From Paraeggerthella hongkongensis (lineage in GTDB: Bacteria > Actinomycetota > Coriobacteriia > Coriobacteriales > Eggerthellaceae): 64,000 nucleotides of DNA. The notes under the pieces were generated by a model. That model was not told where the DNA came from. It did no database searches and saw only the letters and a program-made list of their open reading frames with translations. The stretch lies in the NCBI RefSeq assembly GCF_003340345.1, contig NZ_PPTQ01000014.1, forward strand, positions 18,813-82,812, read 5' to 3'. A program made the translations under genes and the position numbers. Numbering within the stretch: position 1 is the stretch's first letter; each line of letters starts with the position of its first letter. Below, piece by piece: positions 34,305 through 43,075 of this stretch.

Positions 34305-35348
34305 CTACAGGTCGTCCACCAATGCGCTCGACTTCGCATAGGCGGTGCTGCGCGCCTCGAAGAAGTCCGTCTTGATCATGTTCGCGTTCGCGAATTGGCT
34401 CACCCACGACATGCTCTCCGGCTCGCGCTCGTGACCTTCGTACAAGGGATCGAATCCCAGCTGAGCGCAGCGAAGGTTGCCCAGGTACTGAATGTAGTCG
34501 GTCACCATCTGGCGGTTAAGGCCGGCCACGTCGTCGCCGATGGCGTAGTGGCCCCAACGAATCTCCTGCTCGCACCCCTCCTTGATCATGGCGCGGTACT
34601 CGTCGATCAGCTCGGGCGTGAACAGCGCGGGCTCTTCCTCCTTGAGCTCCAACAGGATGTTGCGGAACAGCCACAGGTGCGTGTTCTCGTCGCGGTTGAT
34701 GTAGCGAATCTCCTGCACCGATCCCGGCATGAGGTTGTTGCGGCCCAGATTGTAGAAGAACATGAAGCCGCTGTAGAAGTACACCCCTTCCAGGATGTAG
34801 TTCGCCACCAGCACGCGCGCGAGCGCTTCGGGGCTCTTGTCGTCCTGGAACTCGTTGTACAGGTCGCCGATGAACTCGTTGCGCCTCAGAAGATGCTCGT
34901 CCTCCTTCCACTGGTACAGCACGTCGTTGCGCTCTTGCGGCTCGCAGATGGTATCGAGCATGTAGCTGTAGCTTTGGCTGTGCACGGTTTCCTGGAACGT
35001 CTGGATGGCCAGGCACAGGTTCACCTCGTTGGCGGTGATGTACTCGCCCACGTTGGGCAGGTTCGCCGACTGCAGGCTGTCAAGGAAGATGAGAAACGAC
35101 AGGATCTTGTCGTAAGCGCGCCGCTCGGGCGCGGGCAGTTTGCGGTAATCCTTGATGTCCACGCCAAGGTTGATCTCCTCGGGTATCCAGAAGTTGTTCA
35201 TGGCCTGGCGGTACCAGTCGCTGGCCCATTCGTACTTCATGTTGTTGAAGTCGTTGAGGTTCGTCGTGTTCCCGCCGATCATCCGCCGGTCGAGCACATC
35301 GGTGTCCCCCAGCGGGTTGAACAGGGGCTTCTTCTTCAACTGGTTCAT
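34305..35348 (-). CDS. nrdB: Ribonucleotide reductase class Ia beta subunit (NrdB)
   Basis: 347-residue diiron-tyrosyl-radical subunit of aerobic ribonucleotide reductase. Metal ligands and radical site: Asp in FLDSLQSANL, Glu and His123 in QETVHSQSY with Tyr127 four residues after the His (equivalent to E. coli Tyr122), Glu in NYILEGVYFYS, Glu and His in RDENTHLWLF. The C terminus ends in acidic DDL, as expected for docking on NrdA. ATG at 35348 follows AGAGGAAG. It lies downstream of nrdA with a 218-bp palindromic spacer. An oxygen-dependent enzyme in an otherwise anaerobic-looking gene set. Confidence 0.93.
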   Translation of the reverse strand: MNQLKKKPLFNPLGDTDVLDRRMIGGNTTNLNDFNNMKYEWASDWYRQAMNNFWIPEEINLGVDIKDYRKLPAPERRAYDKILSFLIFLDSLQSANLPNVGEYITANEVNLCLAIQTFQETVHSQSYSYMLDTICEPQERNDVLYQWKEDEHLLRRNEFIGDLYNEFQDDKSPEALARVLVANYILEGVYFYSGFMFFYNLGRNNLMPGSVQEIRYINRDENTHLWLFRNILLELKEEEPALFTPELIDEYRAMIKEGCEQEIRWGHYAIGDDVAGLNRQMVTDYIQYLGNLRCAQLGFDPLYEGHEREPESMSWVSQFANANMIKTDFFEARSTAYAKSSALVDDL

Positions 35349-35422
35349 AAAAGCGCTTCCTCTCAGAAAACGATTGTGGACAAACAAAAGGGGCTTCAGA
35401 AGCCAGTACGAGCGTGTGACGA

Positions 35423-35572
35423 AGGTTCAACCCACGATCAGGGGCTTCTCGGCGGCACCCACCAAGCGAGTTCCGCACGAGCCGAAACGCCCAGTGGGCG
35501 TTTCATGCGAGCAGGACTGCCGAGCGACTGGGTGTTGCCGAGAAGCCCCCGTCCCTCAGGTTCAACCTACGA
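35423..35572. repeat. Palindromic element flanked by 15-bp direct repeats between nrdA and nrdB
   Basis: Direct repeats AGGTTCAACCCACGA (35423-35437) and AGGTTCAACCTACGA (35558-35572, overlapping the nrdA stop codon) differ at one base. Inside, a 21-bp inverted repeat (35441-35461 and 35529-35549, mismatches at two positions) encloses a hairpin GAAACGCCC/GGGCGTTTC (35484-35504). It looks like either a small mobile palindromic element with a target duplication or a long structured spacer RNA. Confidence 0.7.
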
Positions 35573-38098
35573 CGAGCACGCTTCGCACTCTTCCACTTCC
35601 AAGCTCTTCGAACGCACGTAGTAGATGGTTTTCACGCCCTCTTCCCAAGCCAGAAGATACAGGTCGAGCACGCGGCGGAACGTGTACTCGTTCGTGATGT
35701 ACAAGTTCATGCTCTGCGCTTGGTCGATATGGCGCTGACGCGCGCCGCACGCGCGCACCGACCACGTCTGATCGATAAGATGGGCGTTCTTGTAATACCA
35801 GAACGTGTCCACCGACAACTCGGGCGCAACGCGCGGCATGAGCCCGTTTTTCTTCTCCTCCAAAAAGTAGCGGTTCATAACCGGATCAAGTCCCGCCGTG
35901 GTACCGGCAATGATGCTCGTGGAACTGGTGGGCGCCACGGCCAGAAGGTAGCCGTTGCGAAGGCCGTGCTCGGCCACGTCGCGCGCAAGGTCCGCCCAGC
36001 GCCCGTCGGTCAAGCCCCTGTCGAGAAAATACTCGCCGGTCTGCCAACCGCTCCCCTCGAAGAACTCGTACGAGCCCTTTTCCTGCGCGATGGCGCAACT
36101 TGCGCGCACCGCAGCGTAGTGCACGTCGCCGAACACGCGATCAGCGAACGCCAGATGCTCCTCGCTTTCCCATCGGATACCGTTTTTCGCCAGCAGATGA
36201 TGGTAGCCGCTCACGCCCAAGCCCACGGGTCGGTACTGGCGGTTGCTGATCTGCGCGTACGGCACCGGGAAGAAGTTGAGGTCGATGACGTTGTCCAGCG
36301 CGCGCACCGCGCTCTCGGTGATCTGCGTCAATTCGCGCGCATCGTCCATGTCGATATGCCCCAGCGACAAGCTTGCCAGGTTGCACACCACAAACGCTCC
36401 GGGCTTCGTCACCGTCACTACCACCTGCTGGCCGTCAACGTCTTCGATGCGCTGCTCGATCTGCTCGATGGCCTCCATGTTCTGCGCGATTTCGGTGCAC
36501 AGGTTGCTGCAATAGATCACGCCCCGATGCTTGTTCGGGTTCGCTCGGTTCACCGCATCGCGGTTGAACGTGAACGGCGTTCCCGTCTCCACCGCGCTCT
36601 TGATGATCAGCCGGATGACATCCTTGATGGGAATGACCCGCTTCTTGATGCGCGCGTCGGCCACGCATTCCAAGTACTTGCGCGTCCATTCCTCGCCGAA
36701 GCAGTCCTCCAGCGCGTAGCCCTTCACCGCAAGAATCTCGTGCGGGCACATGAGATACCAGTCGCCTTCGATGTTATCGCGCGCCTGCTGCCAAAAGTAG
36801 TCGGGATAGCACACGGCCGGGAACACGTCGTGCGCCTTCATGCGATCATCGCCGTTGTTCGTGCGCAACGCAAGAAACTCCGGCAGATCGCGATGCCACG
36901 CATCCAGGTACACCGCCACGGCGCCCTGGCGCATGCCCAGCTGATCGACCGCCACCGCCGTATCGTTAGCCAGGCGAATCCACCGGATAACGCCGCCGGC
37001 CGCACCGTCGAACCCGCGGATGGCGCTGCCCGAAGCGCGCACCTTGCCGAAGTACAAGCCCATTCCGCCGCCGTACTTGCTCACCTTCGCGAAGTTGTCG
37101 ATGCTGCGGTAGATGCCGTCCAAACTGTCGGGCACCGTATCGATAAAGCACGACGACAGCTGATGAAACGGCTTGCGCGCGTTCGACAACGTGGGCGTAG
37201 CCATGGTCACCTTGAGCGTGGACAGCATGTCGTAAAACCGACGCACCCACTGCATGCGGTCCTCCACGCGCTCCTTCATAGCCAGGTGCAGCGCAATGCC
37301 CAAAAACATCTCTTGCGGCGATTCGAGCGGCGCGCCTTGATGAGTGCGAATGACGTAGCGATCAAGCAGCAGCTGCAAACCCGCGTACGTGAACAGGTCG
37401 TTGCGGCGAAGATCGATGAACGCCGCGGCTTCATCCAGTTCGGCCGGCGTGTAGCTTTGCAGGATGTAGTCGCCGTACAGGCCCTCTTCCGCAAGGTAGG
37501 CAACCTTTTGCGCGAAGCCGTCAATGCGGCGCACGGCCATGCGCTCGGCAAGCGCACGCTCGAATTGAAGCATGAGCAGGCGCGCGGCAATCATCTCCCA
37601 CCGCGGAGCCTCCTGCGTGGTCAGCTCGACCGCCGCCTTGATGAGCATGGCAAGCTTCTGGTCGTCCGAAGCCTCGGGCTTCGCGAACGACTGGAACTTC
37701 GCCTGCAAATGCGCAAGCTCGTATTCCTCCTCGGGAAACTCTTTTTGCGCGGCGGCAAGCGCCTCGGCCAAGCCGGAAACGCCCGCGAGCTGCGCGCACA
37801 GCTTCTCGCGCGCCATCCGTTTGCGCGCGCGCTCTTCGCGATACAGGATGTAGCTTTTCAGCTCTTGGTAATAATTAGCCTCCATAAGAGCGCGCTCCAC
37901 CAAGTCCTGCACGTCTTCAACGGCAACGGCGCCGTCGCGAGAAACGGCCTCCATAGCGCGTTCGACGTTCGCCACGAGACGCGCCGCCTCGTCATCGGTC
38001 AAAGCGCTGCCCACGCTGCGGAACGCCGCGCCCATGGCGCGCTTGATCTTGCCGGCGTCGTACGGCTCCGTCGTGCCGTTGCGTTTGGAAATCTGCAT
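35567..38098 (-). CDS. nrdA: Ribonucleotide reductase class Ia alpha subunit (NrdA)
   Basis: 843-residue catalytic subunit. The N terminus (about 1-95) is an ATP-cone (KRNGTTEPYDAGKIKRAM) for allosteric overall activity control. Active site: Cys317 (SSCFIDTV), the Asn532-Cys534-Glu536 radical trio (SNLCTEI), a Cys in VVCNLASLSLG, and the C-terminal swinging CEACSS that is recharged by thioredoxin or glutaredoxin. The ATG at 38098 is favoured by conservation of MQISKRNG and AAAGGA upstream. The promoter carries a palindrome. The nearby TrxR/Trx fusion could serve as reductant (inference). Confidence 0.95.
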   Translation of the reverse strand: MQISKRNGTTEPYDAGKIKRAMGAAFRSVGSALTDDEAARLVANVERAMEAVSRDGAVAVEDVQDLVERALMEANYYQELKSYILYREERARKRMAREKLCAQLAGVSGLAEALAAAQKEFPEEEYELAHLQAKFQSFAKPEASDDQKLAMLIKAAVELTTQEAPRWEMIAARLLMLQFERALAERMAVRRIDGFAQKVAYLAEEGLYGDYILQSYTPAELDEAAAFIDLRRNDLFTYAGLQLLLDRYVIRTHQGAPLESPQEMFLGIALHLAMKERVEDRMQWVRRFYDMLSTLKVTMATPTLSNARKPFHQLSSCFIDTVPDSLDGIYRSIDNFAKVSKYGGGMGLYFGKVRASGSAIRGFDGAAGGVIRWIRLANDTAVAVDQLGMRQGAVAVYLDAWHRDLPEFLALRTNNGDDRMKAHDVFPAVCYPDYFWQQARDNIEGDWYLMCPHEILAVKGYALEDCFGEEWTRKYLECVADARIKKRVIPIKDVIRLIIKSAVETGTPFTFNRDAVNRANPNKHRGVIYCSNLCTEIAQNMEAIEQIEQRIEDVDGQQVVVTVTKPGAFVVCNLASLSLGHIDMDDARELTQITESAVRALDNVIDLNFFPVPYAQISNRQYRPVGLGVSGYHHLLAKNGIRWESEEHLAFADRVFGDVHYAAVRASCAIAQEKGSYEFFEGSGWQTGEYFLDRGLTDGRWADLARDVAEHGLRNGYLLAVAPTSSTSIIAGTTAGLDPVMNRYFLEEKKNGLMPRVAPELSVDTFWYYKNAHLIDQTWSVRACGARQRHIDQAQSMNLYITNEYTFRRVLDLYLLAWEEGVKTIYYVRSKSLEVEECEACSS

Positions 38099-38149
38099 GA
38101 TGGTCCGTGTCCTTTGCACTCTTGCGGTTGGAACATCCATCCTAGCACG

Positions 38150-38174
38150 ATATGTTGCTAAAATCACAACATAT
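38150..38174. promoter_or_regulatory. Palindrome in the nrdA promoter region
   Basis: ATATGTTG (38150-38157) and CAACATAT (38167-38174) are exact inverses, nine bases apart, 52 bp upstream of the nrdA ATG. It may be an operator; it does not match the NrdR box consensus I know closely enough to name it. Confidence 0.55.
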
Positions 38175-38317
38175 TGGGGAACGAATAGGCAACACACGCT
38201 ATCGGTGCGACGAGGATCCGAAGGGCCCGCGAAGAAAATCGAACGTTGAGCTGGCCGATCCTCCAGGTGGAGCGCCAAAATCGCACCCTTTCCCGCATGT
38301 CGCCGCCCAAAGCACAA

Positions 38318-38380
38318 CGACCCGACCGTGATCTGCGCTCCGACGAGCCCGTTGCCAGAGCGCAGATCACGGTCGGGTCG
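38318..38380 (-). terminator. Perfect 23-bp hairpin after the thioredoxin reductase fusion
   Basis: Bases 38318-38340 and 38358-38380 are exact inverses with a 17-base loop, starting 13 bases past the stop codon at 38394. There is no T tract. Probably a terminator or mRNA 3' stabiliser. Confidence 0.6.
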
Positions 38381-38393
38381 CCCCGCCTGCCGA

Positions 38394-40034
38394 CTAGCCC
38401 ACCAAGTCGAGCAGAGTCCCCAGGTTCTTCTTGCCGAAGCTCACGCGTTCGCCGTCGTTCACCACGACGCACGGCACGCTCATTACGTTGAAGCGCTCCT
38501 TCAAGTCCGGGAAGTGGTTCAAATCGTACACATCCGCGCGCACGTGAGGGTTCTCCGCCGCGATACGCTGCGCGGCCACCACCGTGTCCGGGCACATCGT
38601 GCACGAAAGCGAAACCAGCACCTTCAGGTCGATCGGCCGAGAGATCGCCGCGATAGCCTCGCGCGACTCGTCGTCGATAGGCTGCCCCGGACCCGCGGCG
38701 TTGTACAAGCCCAACACGAACGAGGTGAACTCGTGGCCTCCGGGAACGCCGTGGAACGCCAGGCCCGTCGCAGTCCCGTCCGCCCGATGCACCCGCACGC
38801 ACGGGGCTTCGGCCTCTTCACCCGCATCCTCGCTCACCTCGACCGACAGCTTGTCCGTCAAACGCGCAAGCTCCTCCATGTAAGCTCGAAGCTCTTCGGA
38901 CGCAGCGCCTTCGCCTAGCGAAAGACGCAGCACAAGCGAGCTCTCCATGCGCCCGAACACCGCATCCAACTGCGCGCGAGCCGCCTGGTCGAACAGGCCG
39001 CCGCCCTCCTGAGACGCATTCGCGGCAACGGGCAAGCTTGCCGCCCGTGCCGTCGCACGATCGGGCCGCACGGGAACCAAGCCCGTCCGCTCCTGCATCG
39101 CGGCCACGTAGCGCTCCATTTCCGTGGCGGCAAGCGCAGCCTCGCCCGTAGCCGTAACCACTTGGCGCAGCGCCTTTACGCACACATCGCCTGCAGCGTA
39201 CAAGCCCTCAACGCTCGTGCGCTGCGATCGGTCGGTCACGATGTAGCCGAATTCGTCAACCTCCGCCGCCTCGCGCACCAGCTCGGTTGCAGGCTCGTAT
39301 CCGGCGAACACGAACACGCCGAACGAATCGCCCTCGGAGGCGCAACGCTTCGTCACCTCGCCGGTTGCAGTGTCGCGATAGCGCACGCACCGAACGGCGT
39401 CGTCGCCCGAAACTTCCTCCAGCTGCGTATGGGGCAGCACCGTTATCTTGTCGTGGGCACGCGCCTCGTCGGCAACCGAAGAGGCACAGGTGAAATCATC
39501 CGTAACCATGAGGATGGTCACGTGCGTCGCGTACTTGGTCAGAAACACGCTCTCCTCGGCGGCCGCGTAGCCGCCGCCCACCACGAACACTTCCTTGTCC
39601 TGGAAGAACTCGCCGTCGCAGGTGGCGCAGTACGCCACCCCGCGCCCTTGGAACGCGTCTTCGCCCGCAAACCCCACGCGACGAGGATGCGCGCCCGTGG
39701 CAAGCAGCACGGCAAAGCACTGCAGGTCGCCGCGCGTGGTGCGCACGGTTTTCACGTCGCCTTCCAGATCAACGCCCACCGCCTCAGCCAGCAAGAACTC
39801 CGCGCCGAACGCTTCGGCTTGGCTGCGCATGGACTCCGCAAGCTCGTTGCCGCTCGAGCTCGGCACGCCAGGATAGTTCACGATCTCCGAGGTAATGGTT
39901 ATCTGCCCGCCAAAATGGTCTTGCTCGACGACGATCACCCGGTAGCGGGCCCGGGCCAGGTACAACGCGGCGGTGAGCCCCGCAGGCCCACCGCCAACGA
40001 TGACGGCGTCGTAAAGCGTCTGCTCGTTCGCCAT
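38394..40034 (-). CDS. Thioredoxin reductase fused to C-terminal thioredoxin-fold domains (permuted AhpF-like)
   Basis: 546 residues. Residues 1-310 are a thioredoxin reductase: FAD site VIVGGGPAGLTAALYLA, redox pair Cys136-Cys139 (YCATCDGEFF), NADPH site VVGGGYAAAEE, and AAGDVCVKALRQVVTATGEAA. A linker leads to a tandem thioredoxin-fold part (about 350-546) with Cys478-Cys481 (SCTMCPD) and cis-Pro SVPCVVV. AhpF has the same pieces in the opposite order, so this is a circular permutation of AhpF. It sits 11 bases after ahpC and should use NADPH to reduce AhpC, and possibly NrdA. Confidence 0.88.
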   Translation of the reverse strand: MANEQTLYDAVIVGGGPAGLTAALYLARARYRVIVVEQDHFGGQITITSEIVNYPGVPSSSGNELAESMRSQAEAFGAEFLLAEAVGVDLEGDVKTVRTTRGDLQCFAVLLATGAHPRRVGFAGEDAFQGRGVAYCATCDGEFFQDKEVFVVGGGYAAAEESVFLTKYATHVTILMVTDDFTCASSVADEARAHDKITVLPHTQLEEVSGDDAVRCVRYRDTATGEVTKRCASEGDSFGVFVFAGYEPATELVREAAEVDEFGYIVTDRSQRTSVEGLYAAGDVCVKALRQVVTATGEAALAATEMERYVAAMQERTGLVPVRPDRATARAASLPVAANASQEGGGLFDQAARAQLDAVFGRMESSLVLRLSLGEGAASEELRAYMEELARLTDKLSVEVSEDAGEEAEAPCVRVHRADGTATGLAFHGVPGGHEFTSFVLGLYNAAGPGQPIDDESREAIAAISRPIDLKVLVSLSCTMCPDTVVAAQRIAAENPHVRADVYDLNHFPDLKERFNVMSVPCVVVNDGERVSFGKKNLGTLLDLVG

Positions 40035-40045
40035 ATTCGGAAGAA

Positions 40046-40609
40046 CTACAGCTGACCGACCAGGTCCAAGCTGGGCTTGAGCGTTTCAGCGCCGGGTTGC
40101 CACTTCGCAGGGCACACCTCGTCGCCGTGCTCGGCCACGAACTGGCTGGCCTGCACGCGACGGAACAGCTCGTCGGCGTTGCGGCCCACGTTGCCCGCGG
40201 TCACTTCGTACGCGACGATCTTGCCGTCGGGGTTCACGATGAAGCTTCCTCGCTCGGCCAGGCCGTCCTCTTCGATAAGCACCTCGAAGTCGCGCGCCAG
40301 GGCATGCGTCGGGTCGGCCAGCATGGGGTACTGGATCTTCTGAATGCGCTCGGAAGCGTCGTGCCACGCCTTATGCACGAAATGGGTGTCCGTGGAAACG
40401 GAGTAGATCTCGCACCCGGCGGCCTTGAACTCGTCGTACTTGTTGGCCAGGTCCTCAAGCTCGGTGGGACACACGAACGTGAAGTCGGCCGGGTAGAAGA
40501 AGAACACGCTCCACTTGCCCAGGACGTCGCCCTTGGTCACCGTCTTGAATTCGCCATCCTGAAACGCCTGCACGCTGAAATCAGCTACCTCTTTGTTGAT
40601 CATAGACAT
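40046..40609 (-). CDS. ahpC: Alkyl hydroperoxide reductase AhpC (2-Cys peroxiredoxin)
   Basis: 187-residue peroxiredoxin that reduces H2O2, organic peroxides and peroxynitrite. Peroxidatic Cys47 in DFTFVCPTE and resolving Cys166 in EVCPAKW. ATG at 40609 follows AGGAG. First gene of the ahpC-TrxR/Trx operon. The AT-rich region upstream (40620-40650) holds ATGATATTGATTACTGATAA, loosely like a PerR/Fur box, which I cannot confirm. Confidence 0.95.
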   Translation of the reverse strand: MSMINKEVADFSVQAFQDGEFKTVTKGDVLGKWSVFFFYPADFTFVCPTELEDLANKYDEFKAAGCEIYSVSTDTHFVHKAWHDASERIQKIQYPMLADPTHALARDFEVLIEEDGLAERGSFIVNPDGKIVAYEVTAGNVGRNADELFRRVQASQFVAEHGDEVCPAKWQPGAETLKPSLDLVGQL

Positions 40610-40830
40610 GCTGAGCTCCTATCCACTAATGATATTGATTACTGATAAGGTCTTGCGGATATGATACTTCATCTATGCCATTTTGCTATGCGCTTCACAA
40701 CATGCGCACAAGGGAGGAACGCACCGCCGACGAAGGTCGGTTCGCAGCCCAAACCCCAAGCTTCCGGCAGCGCCCGCTCCGCTCGCTGCTCAACCACAGC
40801 CCGCCCCCATCCCCGGCTCGACAGCAAGCC
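40610..40830. other. Intergenic region between ahpC and ecfA
   Basis: 221 bp. The ahpC side (40620-40690) is AT-rich and must hold its promoter; TATCAT-like -10 boxes can be seen on the minus strand but no single strong promoter. The rest is GC-rich, with a small hairpin CCGAC/GTCGG at 40727-40741 and no convincing coding frame. Confidence 0.5.
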
Positions 40831-42309
40831 TTACGCAACCAGCCCTTCCAGGTCGAACCGATGCGTGCAGCACGCGCGCATGAACTCGTTGTCGTGCGTC
40901 ACCACCACAACCGCAGCGCCCTCGTCGGCCGCGCATCGCAAAGCATCGGCCAGCTTGCGCATGCTGACAGCATCCAGGCCGCTGGTAGGCTCATCCAGCA
41001 TGAGCACCGATCGACGCGAAACCAACCCGCACGCAATGGACAATCGCTGCTTCTGCCCGCCCGACAACGAAGCGGGATGACGGTCCCGGAGCCCATCGAG
41101 GCCCAACCGCTCGAGTATGCGCTCGGCATACGCCGCGCGCTCTTCGCTTTTCTCAACGAACAGCAGCACCTCCTGGTCAACGCGCGCCGCAAAGAACTCC
41201 ATGCTCACGTCATTGGGGCTGTACCAAACCCGTTCGCGCAATCTTCGCCGGGAAAGCGCCGCGCCGCCTATGCGCACCTCACCCGCATCGGGTCGCCGCA
41301 GCCCAACCACAACCTGAGCAAGGCTGGTCTTCCCCACGCCGTTGCTCCCCGTAAGCGCAAGAATCTGCCCCGAACGCACCTCGAAGCAAGCTCCCGAAAA
41401 AAGAACCTTCCTTCCGCGGGAAACCGTTAAGTCGCGCACGTCCAACACAGCCGGTTCTGGCGCTAGACGTGCACCCTTCGAAGCCTCTTCCGAACGCACG
41501 GTCGAAGAATCCTCCGCTTCGAAGCCGGGCGCATGCAGAAGAGGGCGCCGCACGGGAGTCGGGCTGCGCACGCCCATCGCAGCGCGCTCGGCATCGGACA
41601 TGCCCAACACGTCCGATCGCGAGAGCACCGCCTTCATTTCCCCGTGCTCCATATAGCAGAACCGATCGGCGCAATCCATCAGATAGGCAATGCGATGCTC
41701 CGCCACCACCAGCGCGTACCCTTGCCGCTTCAAGTCCATCAATACGGCGCCCAGCTCTTGGGCGGCAGCTTCGTCAAGGTTGGCGGACGGCTCGTCCATA
41801 GCAACGATGCGCGGCGCGGGAGCCAAAGCAGACGCAATGGCCACGCGCTGCTTCTGCCCGCTCGAAAGCTGATCCACGGGAATCCTGCGCAGATCGTTCA
41901 GCCCCAAGCGCCGAATAGCCGCGTCGGTTCGGCTCACCACTTCGGCGTGGGGATACCCGATGTTCTCGCAGCCGAACGCAACCTCTCCGGCAAGCTGGCT
42001 GGAGAAAAACTGGGTCGCCGGGTCCTGGAACACGCTGCCAACCAGCTCGGATCGCTGCCAAGCCGCAAGATCGCGCGCAAAACGGCCGCCCAGGAACACC
42101 TCGCCGGAAACGTCCCCACGATAGTACCCTCCGGCCAGCCCGTTCAGAATTCGCACGACCGTCGTCTTCCCGCTGCCCGATGCGCCCATCAGCACCACGC
42201 ATTCCCCGGGCTTCACGCTCAAGTCCACGCCGTGAAGCGTCTCGGGCGCATCAAGATACGAAAAGCGCACCTGCACAAGCTGCGCAATAGGATCTTCCTG
42301 CATCCTCAT
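40831..42309 (-). CDS. ECF transporter fused energy-coupling ATPase (A1A2)
   Basis: 492 residues carrying both ATPases of an energy-coupling-factor importer in one chain. Domain 1: GASGSGKTT, QLSSGQKQR, IVAMDEPSANLD. Domain 2: GSNGVGKTS, SLSGGQKQRLS, VLMLDEPTSGLD. The linker (about 235-285) is polar. Start ATG at 42309 follows GAGGAG, nine bases after the EcfT stop. With the T and S genes upstream it forms a complete dedicated ECF module. Confidence 0.9.
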   Translation of the reverse strand: MRMQEDPIAQLVQVRFSYLDAPETLHGVDLSVKPGECVVLMGASGSGKTTVVRILNGLAGGYYRGDVSGEVFLGGRFARDLAAWQRSELVGSVFQDPATQFFSSQLAGEVAFGCENIGYPHAEVVSRTDAAIRRLGLNDLRRIPVDQLSSGQKQRVAIASALAPAPRIVAMDEPSANLDEAAAQELGAVLMDLKRQGYALVVAEHRIAYLMDCADRFCYMEHGEMKAVLSRSDVLGMSDAERAAMGVRSPTPVRRPLLHAPGFEAEDSSTVRSEEASKGARLAPEPAVLDVRDLTVSRGRKVLFSGACFEVRSGQILALTGSNGVGKTSLAQVVVGLRRPDAGEVRIGGAALSRRRLRERVWYSPNDVSMEFFAARVDQEVLLFVEKSEERAAYAERILERLGLDGLRDRHPASLSGGQKQRLSIACGLVSRRSVLMLDEPTSGLDAVSMRKLADALRCAADEGAAVVVVTHDNEFMRACCTHRFDLEGLVA

Positions 42310-42318
42310 CCACGCTCC

Positions 42319-43074
42319 TCACGAAAGCCAAACATAGGCGGCAATCGCCGCCGTGAACACAACCAAACACGCCGCATCCGCAAGCTTCACGGGGCTGCGA
42401 TAGTAACTCGTTCGCCGCGTCGGAGCCTCGGCCGCACGAGCAACAGCCGAAGACGACAGCCGATCCGCGCTATCCACCAGCGAAAACATCAGGGGAACCA
42501 GAACGTGCTCGAACGCCTGAACAGGATCGCCCGCCACGCAGCGCAGCGAAAGCACGCCGCGCCTTCTGCACGACTCGCGCAAACGATGGACGCTCGAGCG
42601 AACCGTCGGCGGAAATCGCAGCAAAACAAGCGCGCCCACGATGAACTTCTTGGGAACGCGCGCCCTTGCCAGCGCAGCGCTTATCAAGCCTGGCGGCGAG
42701 AGCGCTACCGCAAGAGCCGCCACCATAACGGGATACGAGTTCAAGCCGGCATACAGATGCACCGGAGAAAACACCAAGATCCGGGCGTTCAGATACACCA
42801 GCAGCAGGTACACCCCGCCCAATACCGCATACGCGACAAGCAGCTTGAGCGCCATGCCGGCCCGCCCGCCAACGGCAAGGTAGGCCAGCAAAATCCCAGT
42901 CAGGAAAGGCGTGAACGGCGAACCGCCCGCAACCGAAACCGCAACCGCCGTCAAAACCAGCACCGCGGCCTTGGTGCCCATAGCAAACCCCGCCTCGCTC
43001 CAAGCGGGAGCAAGACGCATGACCTGCGGCTCCGACGCACGAGCGAACCGATTGCCTTGAGCATTTCCTTCCAT
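42319..43074 (-). CDS. ECF transporter transmembrane component EcfT (CbiQ-like)
   Basis: 251 residues with several membrane helices and the two coupling helices typical of EcfT: ALARARVPKKFIVGALVLLR with the Ala-Arg-X pattern, and the VHRLRESCRRRGVL stretch that contacts the ATPase. ATG at 43074 is one base after the S-component stop (TAGCATG), implying coupled translation. Nothing in it identifies the substrate. Confidence 0.85.
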   Translation of the reverse strand: MEGNAQGNRFARASEPQVMRLAPAWSEAGFAMGTKAAVLVLTAVAVSVAGGSPFTPFLTGILLAYLAVGGRAGMALKLLVAYAVLGGVYLLLVYLNARILVFSPVHLYAGLNSYPVMVAALAVALSPPGLISAALARARVPKKFIVGALVLLRFPPTVRSSVHRLRESCRRRGVLSLRCVAGDPVQAFEHVLVPLMFSLVDSADRLSSSAVARAAEAPTRRTSYYRSPVKLADAACLVVFTAAIAAYVWLS

Positions 43075-43075
43075 G

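Noticed and set aside
35423..35572. CRISPR-like direct repeats
   Set aside because: Only two copies of a 15-bp repeat enclosing one palindrome; no array and no cas genes in the window.
35720..38161. An 813-codon plus-strand open frame opposite nrdA
   Set aside because: High GC at third positions of nrdA leaves its complement open. nrdA itself has all catalytic residues.
40620..40650. PerR/Fur box upstream of ahpC
   Set aside because: Only a loose match to the TTATAAT-type palindrome with several mismatches, so not listed as a site.
40661..40830. Short plus-strand frame between ahpC and ecfA
   Set aside because: No family resemblance, it runs antisense into ecfA, and its codon use does not match the genome.
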